Shown: positions 34,347-42,654 of the stretch, in pieces
Numbering within the stretch: the stretch's first letter is position 1
How the letters are laid out: the number at the start of each line of letters is the position of its first letter
Source: SZUA-35 sp963781035
GTDB lineage: Bacteria > Actinomycetota > Acidimicrobiia > Acidimicrobiales > SZUA-35
Direction of reading: 5' to 3'
Length of the DNA: 64,000 nucleotides
NCBI GenBank assembly: GCA_963781035.1
Contig: CAWAEN010000015.1
Span: 372,001-436,000, forward strand
Notes under the pieces: model-generated
What the model was told of the DNA's origin: nothing
Seen by the model: the letters and a program-made list of their open reading frames with translations, nothing else
The model's database searches: none
Made by a program: the position numbers and the translations under genes

Positions 34347-35267
34347 GCCGGACTCCTTGGTTCGATCCTGGCGGCGGGGGTACGAGCACCAGGACCGCAT
34401 GGGAATCATGGGCCAGGGCGTCTGCCGGCGAGTCGAGCAGCATCGCTGCCAGACCGTGCTCGGAGCGGGCGCCGACCACGATCATCGACGCATCCGCTGT
34501 GTCGAGGACTGCGAACGGAGCACCGATCGACAAGTGGCGACGCGTCGTTCGGGACCACGCGTTCTCCTCGGCCACGACACGATCGACGACCGCATCGAGG
34601 AACCCGGCGCTTGCCGCCCGTACTCGCTCGAGTTCGGGGCTCGTGAGTGTTCTGGCGAGCGGCTCGGTCATCCAGGCGAAGTGGATGTCGATGACCGCAT
34701 CGACAGGTGTGGACTGCAGTGCCCACCGGAGTGCAGCAACACTGGAGGCCGATCCGTCGACACCGACCGCTACCTCCTTGATGGAGGCTCGAGGGTCGAT
34801 CATGGTTGGAACGATCGCCACTGGCACGGTGGCGTGGTGCGCGCAATGCGTGCTCGTCGACCCGAAAATCGACCCGGCGATCGCCCCTCGACCTCTCGAA
34901 CCGACGACCAACAGACGGGCCTCGCTCGACACCTCCACGAGCGTGGAGCCGGCCTCCCCACGCAGGACCAAGGCTCGAGGCGCCTCAGCGATGCCACGTG
35001 CGCCGCATCCGAACCCGGCGACACGTGCTCGTCGAGGGCCGCCACGAGCGCGGCTCGGAGTTGCTCGGAGGCAACATGCTCGCTCCGACGCAACGTGGTG
35101 ACATCCCACCATCGATGACCCCAACAACCGACGACCACCATCGGACCGAGGGCACCGGTGTGATGTCGCGCCCACTCCAACGCGACATGCCCCGCCGGTG
35201 AAGCGTCGAAGCCGACCACGACACTGCCGGCGACCGGGGGCGTCGAGGGATCAGGGTGCCGGGTCAT
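34336..35267 (-). CDS. Tandem universal stress protein upstream of dosR-like gene (frame break)
   Basis: About 310 residues. Domain 1 starts GSVVVGFDASPAGHVALEWA; near 34990 a base is missing and the frame changes, after which GIAEAPRALVLRGEAGSTLV, VVGSRGRGAIAGSIFGSTST completes domain 1 with an ATP signature. Domain 2 (EVAVGVDGSASSVAALRWAL to IVVGARSEHGLAAMLLDSPA) is also USP. It is the counterpart of Rv3134c, the USP cotranscribed with dosR in M. tuberculosis. ATG 35267 is used; ATG 35294 is an alternative. Divergent from the USP at 35440. Confidence 0.85.
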
Positions 35268-35360
35268 GGCTCTCGCCCTCTCGCTGATGGCCATCGTCCG
35301 ACACCTCCTCGCGGCCCACGGGGTCCATACTCGATGATCGAACATGGTGTATCTCTTGTG

Positions 35361-35406
35361 TAGGGCAAGAGGTCCTGTCCCGAGGTTTGCAGGTCCAAAG
35401 CCCCTG
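35361..35406. promoter_or_regulatory. DosR-box-like elements in dosR-operon/USP divergent promoter
   Basis: TAGGGCAAGAGGTCCTG (35361-35377) and AGGTCCAAAGCCCCTG (35391-35406, reverse complement CAGGGGCTTTGGACCT). They lie between the divergent starts at 35267 and 35440, where autoregulation of a dosR-like operon would be expected. Confidence 0.45.
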
Positions 35407-35439
35407 GCGGAGGGGCACGCCAAGGAATGGAATGCGCAC

Positions 35440-36012
35440 ATGACCTCCAACGATCCCGTGCTCCTCGGCGATGAGCCAACGACCGCAGACGGCGGGTTCG
35501 TCGTGGTCGGCATCGACGGCTCAGACGGCTCCGTCCATGCCTTGGCGTGGGCTGCCGATTACGCCGCCCGTCAGAACTTCGCGATCGAGGTCGTGACGGT
35601 GTGGAGCTTCCCTGCGGTGAGCATCGAGCTCCCGTCCACTGGTCGCGTGCTCCATCGTCACGCGTTGGAGATGGCCCGCCACGCCGTGGCACTGGTCACT
35701 GCCGATCGCGAATCAGCCGGCCTGGCCATGCCGGAGGTCAACGTCGAGGCGTATCTCTCACAACCGGCCGAGCGCCTGGTCTTGGCCAGCCGAGAGGCTT
35801 CGTTGCTCGTGGTCGGTCGTGGCAAACGATCGATGCTCGGCTCGACCAGCCGAGCGGTCACCCATCACGCCACCTGCCCGGTCGCCGTCATCCCCCCTCC
35901 GGTCACCGAGGATTCACCCACGTCCCTGACCAGGCAACTCGCGGCCGAGCATCCCAACGTCACCGCAGCCATCGAAGCCGTGTCCCAACACCTGTCCGCG
36001 ATGGGCATCTGA
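35440..36012 (+). CDS. Universal stress protein (single domain, with C-terminal extension)
   Basis: 190 residues. FVVVGIDGSDGSVHALAWAA at residues 20-39, and VVGRGKRSMLGSTSRAVTHH near 125, which is a shortened ATP loop lacking the full nine-residue spacer, so ATP binding is doubtful. The last ~35 residues (LTRQLAAEHPNVTAAIEAVS) form an added amphipathic helix. First of three consecutive rightward USP genes; divergent from the dosR operon. Confidence 0.88.
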   Translation: MTSNDPVLLGDEPTTADGGFVVVGIDGSDGSVHALAWAADYAARQNFAIEVVTVWSFPAVSIELPSTGRVLHRHALEMARHAVALVTADRESAGLAMPEVNVEAYLSQPAERLVLASREASLLVVGRGKRSMLGSTSRAVTHHATCPVAVIPPPVTEDSPTSLTRQLAAEHPNVTAAIEAVSQHLSAMGI

Positions 36013-36055
36013 AGCAGCGGTAGCGAGACCGACAAGAACGAATGCGAGGAATCTC

Positions 36056-36832
36056 ATGACTGGCCGAACGACATCATCCGCCACGGTTCTGGCCTGCTGG
36101 GACCCTGCGGCCGACAAATCCCCGGCCGTGCAATGGGCGGCCAGAACGGCGCGCGCCCATCACCGGCGCCTCGTCCTCTACACGTCGTTCGCGAAGCTAC
36201 GGGAAACACTACCGCCCGAGGCCTACCTCGACGCTCGCCGAACACACGAGGCTCGGGTGCAGGCGTTCATCGAGCAGACCGGCGCAAGCGGCTTGGAAAC
36301 CCACGCAGCACTCAGCAACGACGACATCAGGGTGGACCTGTTCGACACCGCCGATCGCTGGGGCTCCGAGCTTCTCGTCGCTGGGGTCGAGGGAAGGTCG
36401 TCCGGCCCGGGTTTCCTCCGCCTCGGCAGCGTCACCGAGTTCCTCGCCCACCACACCGATCGACCGCTGGTGATCATCCGTTCGCCGTTCGACGAGCACG
36501 ATCATCTCGCCGTCCTCGTCGACGGAACCGCGGACGGAGTGGCAGCCGTCCGGTGGGCCGCGACACACGCCAGCGCAACAGGAAGCGAGGTCTCCCCCGT
36601 GGTCGTCGACGCCGGCTCCGCTGCCACGAACCAACTGGCAACCGCCGCCGAGGCAGAAGGCGCCACGCTTCTCGTGGTCGGTGCACCGGCCGTTCGTGAG
36701 CGGCTCGGACGCCGCGTGGGCGGGACGGCGTTGAAGATCCTGCACGGCACCGATCGATCGATCGCGATCGTCCCACACGCCAAAGACGCGGCGATGGCGC
36801 AGGACCACCAGAACGACTCGAGGGCAGATTGA
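36056..36832 (+). CDS. Tandem universal stress protein, divergent
   Basis: 258 residues, two USP-like halves. The first begins TVLACWDPAADKSPAVQWAA and has GVEGRSSGPGFLRLGSVTEF with the G-9x-G-S spacing. The second begins HLAVLVDGTADGVAAVRWAA and has VVGAPAVRERLGRRVGGTAL, a degenerate loop. GAGGAAT precedes the ATG. The stop codon lies at the edge of a 16-bp duplicated segment containing the next gene's start. Confidence 0.82.
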   Translation: MTGRTTSSATVLACWDPAADKSPAVQWAARTARAHHRRLVLYTSFAKLRETLPPEAYLDARRTHEARVQAFIEQTGASGLETHAALSNDDIRVDLFDTADRWGSELLVAGVEGRSSGPGFLRLGSVTEFLAHHTDRPLVIIRSPFDEHDHLAVLVDGTADGVAAVRWAATHASATGSEVSPVVVDAGSAATNQLATAAEAEGATLLVVGAPAVRERLGRRVGGTALKILHGTDRSIAIVPHAKDAAMAQDHQNDSRAD

Positions 36833-36871
36833 TGTTCGGAGACCCTGATGTTCGGAGACCCTGATGTTCGG
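36831..36871 (+). repeat. Tandem 16-bp duplications of a start-codon region
   Basis: GATGTTCGGAGACCCT occurs at 36831-36846 and 36847-36862, followed by a third partial copy GATGTTCGG at 36863-36871. Three ATGs (36832, 36848, 36864) are therefore in three different frames, and only the last is in frame with the downstream USP. The first overlaps the stop of the preceding gene (TGATG). Confidence 0.9.
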
Positions 36872-37547
36872 TGACACGGTGGTTCCCATCGACGGCAGCA
36901 GGAGCAGCCGCCGCGCCATCCGTATCGCGGCCGCGATATCGCAGGTCCTCGGTGGGCAACTCGACGTGGTCTGCTTCAACCGTGGCCCCATCAGTCGGGA
37001 CTTCCGGCGCCAGGTCCACCGTTTGGCCCAGGACGAAGGTTCGGCTGTCCCCTTGCACGTCGAAGTGGCGCTCCAGCACGCCCCGGCCGAGAAGCTCATC
37101 ACTCGGCACGTCCGTGATCACCCCGCCCACCTGGTGTGCATGGCCGCTCACGGCCGCTCGAGATCACCGGCCCTGCTCGGGACCGTGACCGAGGCCGTCA
37201 TTCGATCGTCTGATCGCCCTGTGCTGCTCGTCGGCCCTTCCGTCCGCACCGACGACTACGACCCTGGCAACCTCGTCCTGTTGGCATCAGAGAACGATTG
37301 GGCGCGGACCGTCAGTCACGGGTGGTCCGAGGTCTTCGGCAGCGTGGTCGCCTCGACCACCATGGCCGATGCTGTTGCCGAGGCAGCCCGCGAGTGCGCC
37401 TCGGTGATCGTGACAGAGCTGAGTCAGCAGCATCGACTCGACCGGCTACGCCATGGCAGCAAGCTGGCCGATGTCATCCACGACGCGCATTGTCCTGTCA
37501 TCGTCTTGGCTGATGCATCCGAATCGGACAAGGACGCGACCGAGTGA
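36864..37547 (+). CDS. Tandem universal stress protein, divergent
   Basis: 227 residues. Half 1 begins DTVVPIDGSRSSRRAIRIAA with an ATP-type loop CMAAHGRSRSPALLGTVTEA. Half 2 is shortened and lacks the N-terminal nucleotide-binding strand, retaining only VIVTELSQQHRLDRLRHGSK and the C-terminal CPVIVLADAS. It is separated from the previous USP gene by the duplicated start region, so original coupling (TGATG) seems to have been disrupted. The acyl carrier protein gene follows. Confidence 0.8.
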   Translation: MFGDTVVPIDGSRSSRRAIRIAAAISQVLGGQLDVVCFNRGPISRDFRRQVHRLAQDEGSAVPLHVEVALQHAPAEKLITRHVRDHPAHLVCMAAHGRSRSPALLGTVTEAVIRSSDRPVLLVGPSVRTDDYDPGNLVLLASENDWARTVSHGWSEVFGSVVASTTMADAVAEAARECASVIVTELSQQHRLDRLRHGSKLADVIHDAHCPVIVLADASESDKDATE

Positions 37548-37560
37548 CGTTCGGCCCTGT
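37545..37560 (+). promoter_or_regulatory. DosR-box-like half element upstream of acyl carrier protein gene
   Basis: TGACGTTCGGCCCTGT, 37-52 bp upstream of ATG 37597. It matches the right half of the recurrent motif (TTCGGCCC). Confidence 0.3.
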
Positions 37561-37596
37561 CTCGATCGGTGGCAATCGTCGACCCTGGGAGCCGTG

Positions 37597-37848
37597 ATGG
37601 CCGAACGAACGAAGTCAGACAGCCTCGAGATCGTGATGGCCGCAGTCGCATCGGTGGCTCCCGAGGCCGAGGAGGAACTCCCGGATCTCGACCCTGCTGC
37701 CGATCTGTTCGAAACGCTGGGTCTCGACTCGATGGACCATCTCAACGTGATGACCGAGATTGCGGAGCACACCGGTATCGAGATTCCCGAGCGTGAGTAC
37801 GGCCAACTACGCAGCCTCGACGCCCTGGCCCAACGCATCGTCACCTGA
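37597..37848 (+). CDS. Acyl carrier protein
   Basis: 83 residues. The phosphopantetheine attachment site is FETLGLDSMDHLNVMTEIAE (DSM in place of DSL), preceded by the helix LEIVMAAVASVAPEAEEELP. Terminal helix LRSLDALAQRIVT completes the four-helix ACP fold. A stand-alone ACP among USP genes is not obviously part of a fatty acid or polyketide cluster; its acyltransferase partner is not in the immediate neighbourhood. The 3' end overlaps the convergent RNase Z gene by 8 bp. Confidence 0.88.
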   Translation: MAERTKSDSLEIVMAAVASVAPEAEEELPDLDPAADLFETLGLDSMDHLNVMTEIAEHTGIEIPEREYGQLRSLDALAQRIVT

Positions 37849-38752
37849 CGCGTGGAGGTACCGACACCGTCATGAGGTCGGTGGCGACCACGACGTCGTC
37901 GTGCAGCTCGCCTGCCTCCGCGGCGAACGGCGCCAGATCCGGGTAACGGTTGGAGAAGTGCGTGAGCACGAGTCGTCTCGCTCCCGCCTCACGAGCGAGC
38001 CAGCCGGCTTCTCGCGCGGTCATGTGTCCTCGCTGACGAGCCGCTGCCTGCTCGGCATCCAGGTAGGTGGCTTCGCACACCAGGAGGTCGACGCCGGTCG
38101 CGAGTTCGATCGCCGCATCGCACAGGGCGGAATCGAGGATGTAGGCCATCGACTGTCCTGGTCTCGGCAACTGGTACTCGCCCAGACGGTGGGTGGTACC
38201 AGCAACCTCCACCTGCTCGTTGCGGAGGAGTTCACCGACGGCGGCGCCCGTGATCCCATCGCCGGCCAGACGGTCGGCGTCGAGCCGCATCGTGTCCGGC
38301 TCGGACAAGCGATAACCGAGCGTCGGCACGGGATGTTCGAGCCACGCAGCGGTCACGGCCAGCCCACCGATACAACCGACCGAGCCGGCCTCGACCGGGT
38401 GGGCGTCGACGGGGTCGATCTCGGTGAACAGACTGCTGTAGATCAGGTGCTCGAAAACGGCCTGGCTCGCTGCCGGGTAGTACACGCTCAGCCGATCCGT
38501 CGTTCCGTCGAGAATCCGCCGGTGGAGCACCCCGGGTAGGCCGAGACAATGATCGCCGTGCAGGTGTGTCAACAGCAGGGCGCTCGCCCGCGACACGGCG
38601 ACTCCGGCGAGGAGGCACTGCCGTTGGAAACCTTCGCCCGGGTCGAACAACACCATCTCGCCATCCCAGGTGAGGGCACAACCCCCGAGGCTTCGATCAC
38701 GCGTCGGTGCCTGTCCCGCCGTTCCCAGCACGATGAGCTTCCTGGTGCTCAT
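37841..38752 (-). CDS. rnz: Ribonuclease Z
   Basis: 303 residues, metallo-beta-lactamase fold tRNA 3' processing endonuclease. KLIVLGTAGQAPTRDRSLGG at the N-terminus, LLTHLHGDHCLGLPGVL is the HxHxDH zinc motif, LLVCEATYLDAEQAAARQRG with H-M-T following, and RRLVLTHFSNRY supplies the late His. The ATG 38752 overlaps the stop of the PAP2 gene (ATGA). A long in-frame upstream extension to 39301 is not needed and overlaps PAP2. Confidence 0.9.
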   Translation of the reverse strand: MSTRKLIVLGTAGQAPTRDRSLGGCALTWDGEMVLFDPGEGFQRQCLLAGVAVSRASALLLTHLHGDHCLGLPGVLHRRILDGTTDRLSVYYPAASQAVFEHLIYSSLFTEIDPVDAHPVEAGSVGCIGGLAVTAAWLEHPVPTLGYRLSEPDTMRLDADRLAGDGITGAAVGELLRNEQVEVAGTTHRLGEYQLPRPGQSMAYILDSALCDAAIELATGVDLLVCEATYLDAEQAAARQRGHMTAREAGWLAREAGARRLVLTHFSNRYPDLAPFAAEAGELHDDVVVATDLMTVSVPPRVR

Positions 38753-39507
38753 GAAGGGCTCGAGACTCGTTCCCACACTCGCCGATCGAGTTCGACGAGG
38801 GGCGGCGTCATCTTCGACGAGATCCAGAGTCCGGCGAGTGCCACGATCGTTCCGATGAAGCCATCGACCACGTAGTGGTTGGCAGTGGCGACGACGGCCA
38901 GGGCCATGAGCAGCGGGGTCACGATGGCGAACGTCCGCACCGCTGGCGATCGGCTTGTTCTGAACAACATGATCCCGACGAGCACGTTCCAACCGACATG
39001 CAGGCTGGGCATCGCCGCGTACTTGTTGACCAACCCGGGCGGTTGCAGCACACGATAGGAGGTCGAGTTCTCGGTCACCGTGTCGATGTACCCCATGTCG
39101 ATCAGTCTCGGCGGTGCGACCGGAAGGGTGACAAAGATCACCAGGCCGATCGCTCCGGACACGAACATCGCGTTGCGGAGCAGGAGGAATCCGTCGATTC
39201 GGCTGTGGTGGAGCCAGATGAGCGTGGCAACGATGACCGGCCAGTGGCACCAGATGTAGACCCAGTTCATCAGCGTGGTCACAAACGGGGCGTCGGTCCA
39301 TCCCTGGATCGAGCGTTCGAGGTCGATGCCAACGTCGTGCTCACGAGCCAGGATCCAGCGTCCGTTGTCGATCGCGGTCGCCTCTGCCCCCTCGGTCAGG
39401 CCCCGCACCGCGAAGTAGAACAGCACGGCAGAACCGATGAGTGCTGTCTGTTTGGCGAGTTCGATCCACTGTGGAATCGGCTCGGTGCGGATCGGGTCGC
39501 TTGGCAA
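38749..39507 (-). CDS. PAP2-superfamily membrane phosphatase/transferase
   Basis: 252 residues, about six membrane segments (TALIGSAVLFYFAVRGL, MNWVYIWCHWPVIVATLIWL, MFVSGAIGLVIFVTLPVAPP, FAIVTPLLMALAVVATANHY). YAAMPSLHVGWNVLVGIML and ANHYVVDGFIGTIVA carry the PSLH and HxxxD motifs of the PAP2/inositol-phosphotransferase (Aur1-like) group, which act on lipid phosphates at the outer membrane face. Coupled to rnz. Actual substrate unknown. Confidence 0.85.
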   Translation of the reverse strand: MPSDPIRTEPIPQWIELAKQTALIGSAVLFYFAVRGLTEGAEATAIDNGRWILAREHDVGIDLERSIQGWTDAPFVTTLMNWVYIWCHWPVIVATLIWLHHSRIDGFLLLRNAMFVSGAIGLVIFVTLPVAPPRLIDMGYIDTVTENSTSYRVLQPPGLVNKYAAMPSLHVGWNVLVGIMLFRTSRSPAVRTFAIVTPLLMALAVVATANHYVVDGFIGTIVALAGLWISSKMTPPLVELDRRVWERVSSPS

Positions 39508-39520
39508 AGGTCAGCGCTCG

Positions 39521-39811
39521 TCACCGATCACGAAGCGGTCGTATCGCCTCCGCCATGGTCACCGACAACGCTGACTTCAGGCGTCGACCGGTTTCGGTCA
39601 GATCCTCGCGAACTGCTGGATCCCCGGCTGCGTGCTGCACCGCGTCGACGACCGCGTCGAGGGCCTCGCCGAGGCGCTCGAGCGCCGCATCCGACTCGCG
39701 AACGTCGTCATCACTGAGTTCCTGCTCGGCATGCAGCTTCAGCTTCAAGCCCAGCCCGGTGAGTTCGTCACCCACCTTGGCCCACGCACGCCTGACTTCT
39801 TGTGTACTCAC
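39521..39811 (-). CDS. Small helical hypothetical protein
   Basis: 96 residues, soluble, almost entirely helical and highly charged: VRRAWAKVGDELTGLGLKLK, ESDAALERLGEALDAVVDAV, LTETGRRLKSALSVTMAEAI. No membrane segment or catalytic motif. Similar small coiled proteins occur widely in actinobacteria without assigned function. Its stop lies 13 bp upstream of the PAP2 start, so it may lead the PAP2-rnz operon. It diverges from the CNNM gene across a long palindrome. Confidence 0.65.
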   Translation of the reverse strand: MSTQEVRRAWAKVGDELTGLGLKLKLHAEQELSDDDVRESDAALERLGEALDAVVDAVQHAAGDPAVREDLTETGRRLKSALSVTMAEAIRPLRDR

Positions 39812-39884
39812 AGCATCCCCTTCGGTCGATTGCCTCGATGATGACCAATCATCCTGCTCAGAACCGGATCCGTACAGGGCAGAA

Positions 39885-39918
39885 GGTCAGATCAGGGTCG
39901 CTCGACCCTGGCCTGACC
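39885..39918. promoter_or_regulatory. Nested 34-bp palindrome in divergent promoter region
   Basis: CAGGGTCG-CT-CGACCCTG (39893-39910) is a perfect 8-bp inverted repeat, flanked by GGTCAG (39885-39890) and CTGACC (39913-39918), which also pair. It lies 26-59 bp upstream of the CNNM ATG and 74 bp from the divergent small gene. Operator or leader hairpin. Confidence 0.5.
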
Positions 39919-39943
39919 GACCAAGATCCTGTTCGCTCAGCTC

Positions 39944-41260
39944 ATGAACGACGGTGCCGTCGACCTCCTGATCGTGACCGCACTCATTGGAGTGAACGCG
40001 TTGTTGTCCGGCTCCGAGATGGCGCTGGTGTCGCTCCGTGAGCGACAGCTCGTCGCCCTGGAAGTGTCCGGTCCGCGAGGTCGACGAGTCGCGGAACTGG
40101 CCAGGTCACCGAGCCGATACCTCTCCGCCCTGCAGCTGGGCATCACCCTCGCCGGATTCCTGGCGTCTGCGTCGGCGGCCGTGGAGCTGAGCGAATCAGT
40201 CGCAGCGTCGCTCGGTTTCCTCGGCGGATCGGCGCGGGGCGCCTCGATCGTCATCGTGACGGTGCTCGTCTCCCTCGCCACGATCGTGCTCGGCGAGCTC
40301 GTCCCGAAACGAATCGCCATGTTGCACGCCGAGCGTTGGAGTCTGCTCGCTGTGGTCCCACTGACGTGGTTCATGGTCACGATGCGGCCGGTCCTGGCCC
40401 TTCTCGAGCTGCTCACCGACGCCATCGTCCGGGTGACGGGCAACGAGGCCGACCCGGCCGACGTCGACCTGTCCGATACCGAGTTCCTCCACCTCATCCG
40501 CAGCCGATCAGCGTTCGATCCCTCACAGCGCCAGATCATCGCCGACGCCGTCGAGCTCCGAGATAGGAAGCTCGCACACCTGCTCGTGCCGCGTCCGCGG
40601 GTGATGAGCATCCAAGCCGACGACTCCGTTGCGACAGCCCTCGAACGACTGAGCGCTTCCGGCTTCTCGAGAGCACCGGTGATCGAGCGCGACCTCGACC
40701 ATCCGGTCGGCCAAGTCCACGCGCTCGATCTCGTCAGCGTCGGGCCCGGCCACGACACCGCTCGGAGCCGTGCTCGGCCGATCCTGGCACTACCAGAGAC
40801 CTTGTCGGCCCTGCGTGCCCTTCGCCGATTCCAGGCGAGCAAGACGAAGCTCGCTGTCGTGGTCGACGAGCACGGGGGAACCGCAGGCATCGTCACGTTC
40901 GAGGATCTCATCGAGGAACTGGTCGGAGAGGTCCACGACGAGATCGATCGTCACCATGACGACCCGACCGTCGACTGGTTCGATGCGCCCGCAACCAGGG
41001 AATCCGAAGGGGGCATCGTGCTACCCGGTGCGTTCCCCATCCACCGGATGGACGAGTTCGGAACGACGCTTCCGGAGGGCGAGTACGCGACCGTCGCCGG
41101 CCTCGTCCTCGACCGCCTCGGCCGACTGCCGGAGAAGGGTGAACACATCGAGGCCGGCGGGTGGACCATCACCGTCAGTGCGACCGACCGAACGGCCATC
41201 ACGGCGGTGACGCTCCATCCGGCCGACCATCGGATCAGGCCAGGAACGCCGGGTACATGA
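39944..41260 (+). CDS. CNNM/CorC-family membrane protein (DUF21-CBS-CorC_HlyC)
   Basis: 438 residues. DUF21 with four membrane segments (VDLLIVTALIGVNALLSGSE, YLSALQLGITLAGFLASASA, ASIVIVTVLVSLATIVLGEL), two CBS motifs at about 205-325 (LLVPRPRVMSIQADDSVATA, LAVVVDEHGGTAGIVTFEDL) and a C-terminal CorC_HlyC domain (GIVLPGAFPIHRMDEFGTTL, EYATVAGLVLDRLGRLPEKG). The family transports Mg2+ or Na+ coupled divalent cations (older label hemolysin C). 3' end overlaps the convergent CaCA gene by 26 bp. Confidence 0.9.
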   Translation: MNDGAVDLLIVTALIGVNALLSGSEMALVSLRERQLVALEVSGPRGRRVAELARSPSRYLSALQLGITLAGFLASASAAVELSESVAASLGFLGGSARGASIVIVTVLVSLATIVLGELVPKRIAMLHAERWSLLAVVPLTWFMVTMRPVLALLELLTDAIVRVTGNEADPADVDLSDTEFLHLIRSRSAFDPSQRQIIADAVELRDRKLAHLLVPRPRVMSIQADDSVATALERLSASGFSRAPVIERDLDHPVGQVHALDLVSVGPGHDTARSRARPILALPETLSALRALRRFQASKTKLAVVVDEHGGTAGIVTFEDLIEELVGEVHDEIDRHHDDPTVDWFDAPATRESEGGIVLPGAFPIHRMDEFGTTLPEGEYATVAGLVLDRLGRLPEKGEHIEAGGWTITVSATDRTAITAVTLHPADHRIRPGTPGT

Positions 41261-42169
41261 CCAAGTAGAGTCCGATCAGGGCGGCGCCCGTCCAACGGGT
41301 GGGACGCGGAGAACGAACGAGCAGGAGGGTCACCCCGATGATCACGAGGGCGGCGATCACGCTCCCCCGTCCGACACCGAGCTCAGGACGGTCGGAGCGA
41401 GCATCGGGCCGATGCCCGGTGAGAGCGTGGCATCGACGAACGACGAACCGAGGAGGTCCCCCATGGCCAGCTGGCCCTGGCGCTGACGAAGGGCTCGGAA
41501 GTCGATCACGAGCTCTGGCAATGAGGTCCCCGCCGCGAGCACGAAGAAGCTGAGGAGGTACTCGGGTGCACCCAGTGACTCGGCCGCTCTCGTGAATGAC
41601 TCCACCGCCACCGTCGCCCCGAGGCCGACGAGCGCGAGATAGTACGTCGTTCGCCCGAGCAGGTGGCCGAGGTCGACCCTCTCCTCCACGACGACAGGTG
41701 TCCGTTTGACAGGGCGCTGGATGATGAACGTCCCACCGATCCAGAAGGCGACCAGGAGGGCACCGTCGGCGCGGCTGAACCATCCGTCGGAGAGGAGCAC
41801 GGCTCCCGTCAGGATCGCCAGGACGGTCAAGACCCCCACGGTGACGATGAATCGCCTCGACGACTCGAGGTGGCCAACGAAACAGAGCCCGCCGAGCACG
41901 ACCGTCGATTGGGTGACGACCGACCCGATCGAGTTGCCGACGTTGAGATCGCCATGTCCGGCGACCGAGGCGATGATGCTGTTGGCGATCTCGGGCAGGT
42001 CGGTACCGACGGCCACGATCGTCACACCGATCACGAACGACGACAGACCGAGTTGCGTGCCGAGCAGCACCGCGGCATCGAGGGCACGCCTGCTGGCCCA
42101 GATGGCGAGCAGGAGGCCTGCGGCAACACCGATCGACCAGACAATGGTCACGTGGACATTCGACCCCAT
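41235..42169 (-). CDS. CaCA-family Na+/Ca2+ exchanger-like transporter (frame break)
   Basis: About 311 residues, ten membrane segments in two inverted halves. Half 1 has the alpha repeat SSFVIGVTIVAVGTDLPEIA with NSIGSVVTQSTVV; half 2 has LLSFFVLAAGTSLPELVIDF with GDLLGSSFVDATLSPGI. GTxLPE is the CaCA signature. Near 41380 one base is missing; the final segment GRGSVIAALVIIGVTLLLVR, LIGLYLVMYPAFLA is read in the other frame to 41235. The family exchanges Ca2+ for Na+, K+ or H+. ATG 42169 gives the start. Confidence 0.82.
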
Positions 42170-42259
42170 GAACGACCTTGGGAGCAGGGTCGTTCGTCTC
42201 TTTCGGAACGTGACCAAGTGCTCTGCCAGTGAGGCACCGTTCGGGTGTTCGCTGCGGAC

Positions 42260-42649
42260 ATGGGCTCAGCTGAGACAGCACCGTCGATCGTGAGGGATCT
42301 GATGTCCGATGATCCTCTGAGCGTTCACACCGCCGACTCGGTCGGACGAGTGCGCGACCTCTTCGCCGCGTTCGGCATCCATGCTGTGCCGGTGATGGAG
42401 GACGGTCGAGCAGTCGGCATGTTGACCACTGCCGACCTGGCCGACAGCTGGCCGGACGAGGTCCGCGTTGGCAATGCGATGACGTCGGTGCCACATCGCA
42501 TCGGCGGCGACGAGTCCGTGGGCAGTGCTGCGCGGCAGATGCTGGAGCGTCGTGTTCACCACCTGATCGTCGACGAGCCGGACGGCACGATCGGCATTCT
42601 CAGCAGTTTCGATCTGCTGCGAGTCCTGGCATCCGACACATCGGACTGA
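42260..42649 (+). CDS. CBS-domain pair protein
   Basis: 129 residues, two CBS motifs: SIVRDLMSDDPLSVHTADSV to VMEDGRAVGMLTTADLADSW, and NAMTSVPHRIGGDESVGSAA to IVDEPDGTIGILSSFDLLRV. Architecture is the same as the CBS gene at 30.8 kb and Hrp1. It ends 5 bp before the P-type ATPase start, so the two are probably cotranscribed and the CBS protein may act as its energy sensor. A GTG at 42245 is an alternative start. Confidence 0.87.
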   Translation: MGSAETAPSIVRDLMSDDPLSVHTADSVGRVRDLFAAFGIHAVPVMEDGRAVGMLTTADLADSWPDEVRVGNAMTSVPHRIGGDESVGSAARQMLERRVHHLIVDEPDGTIGILSSFDLLRVLASDTSD

Positions 42650-42654
42650 CACCG

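Noticed and set aside
37841..39301. 486-codon form of RNase Z
   Set aside because: The extra N-terminal part is the shadow of the PAP2 gene; RNase Z starts normally at ATG 38752 with an ATGA overlap.
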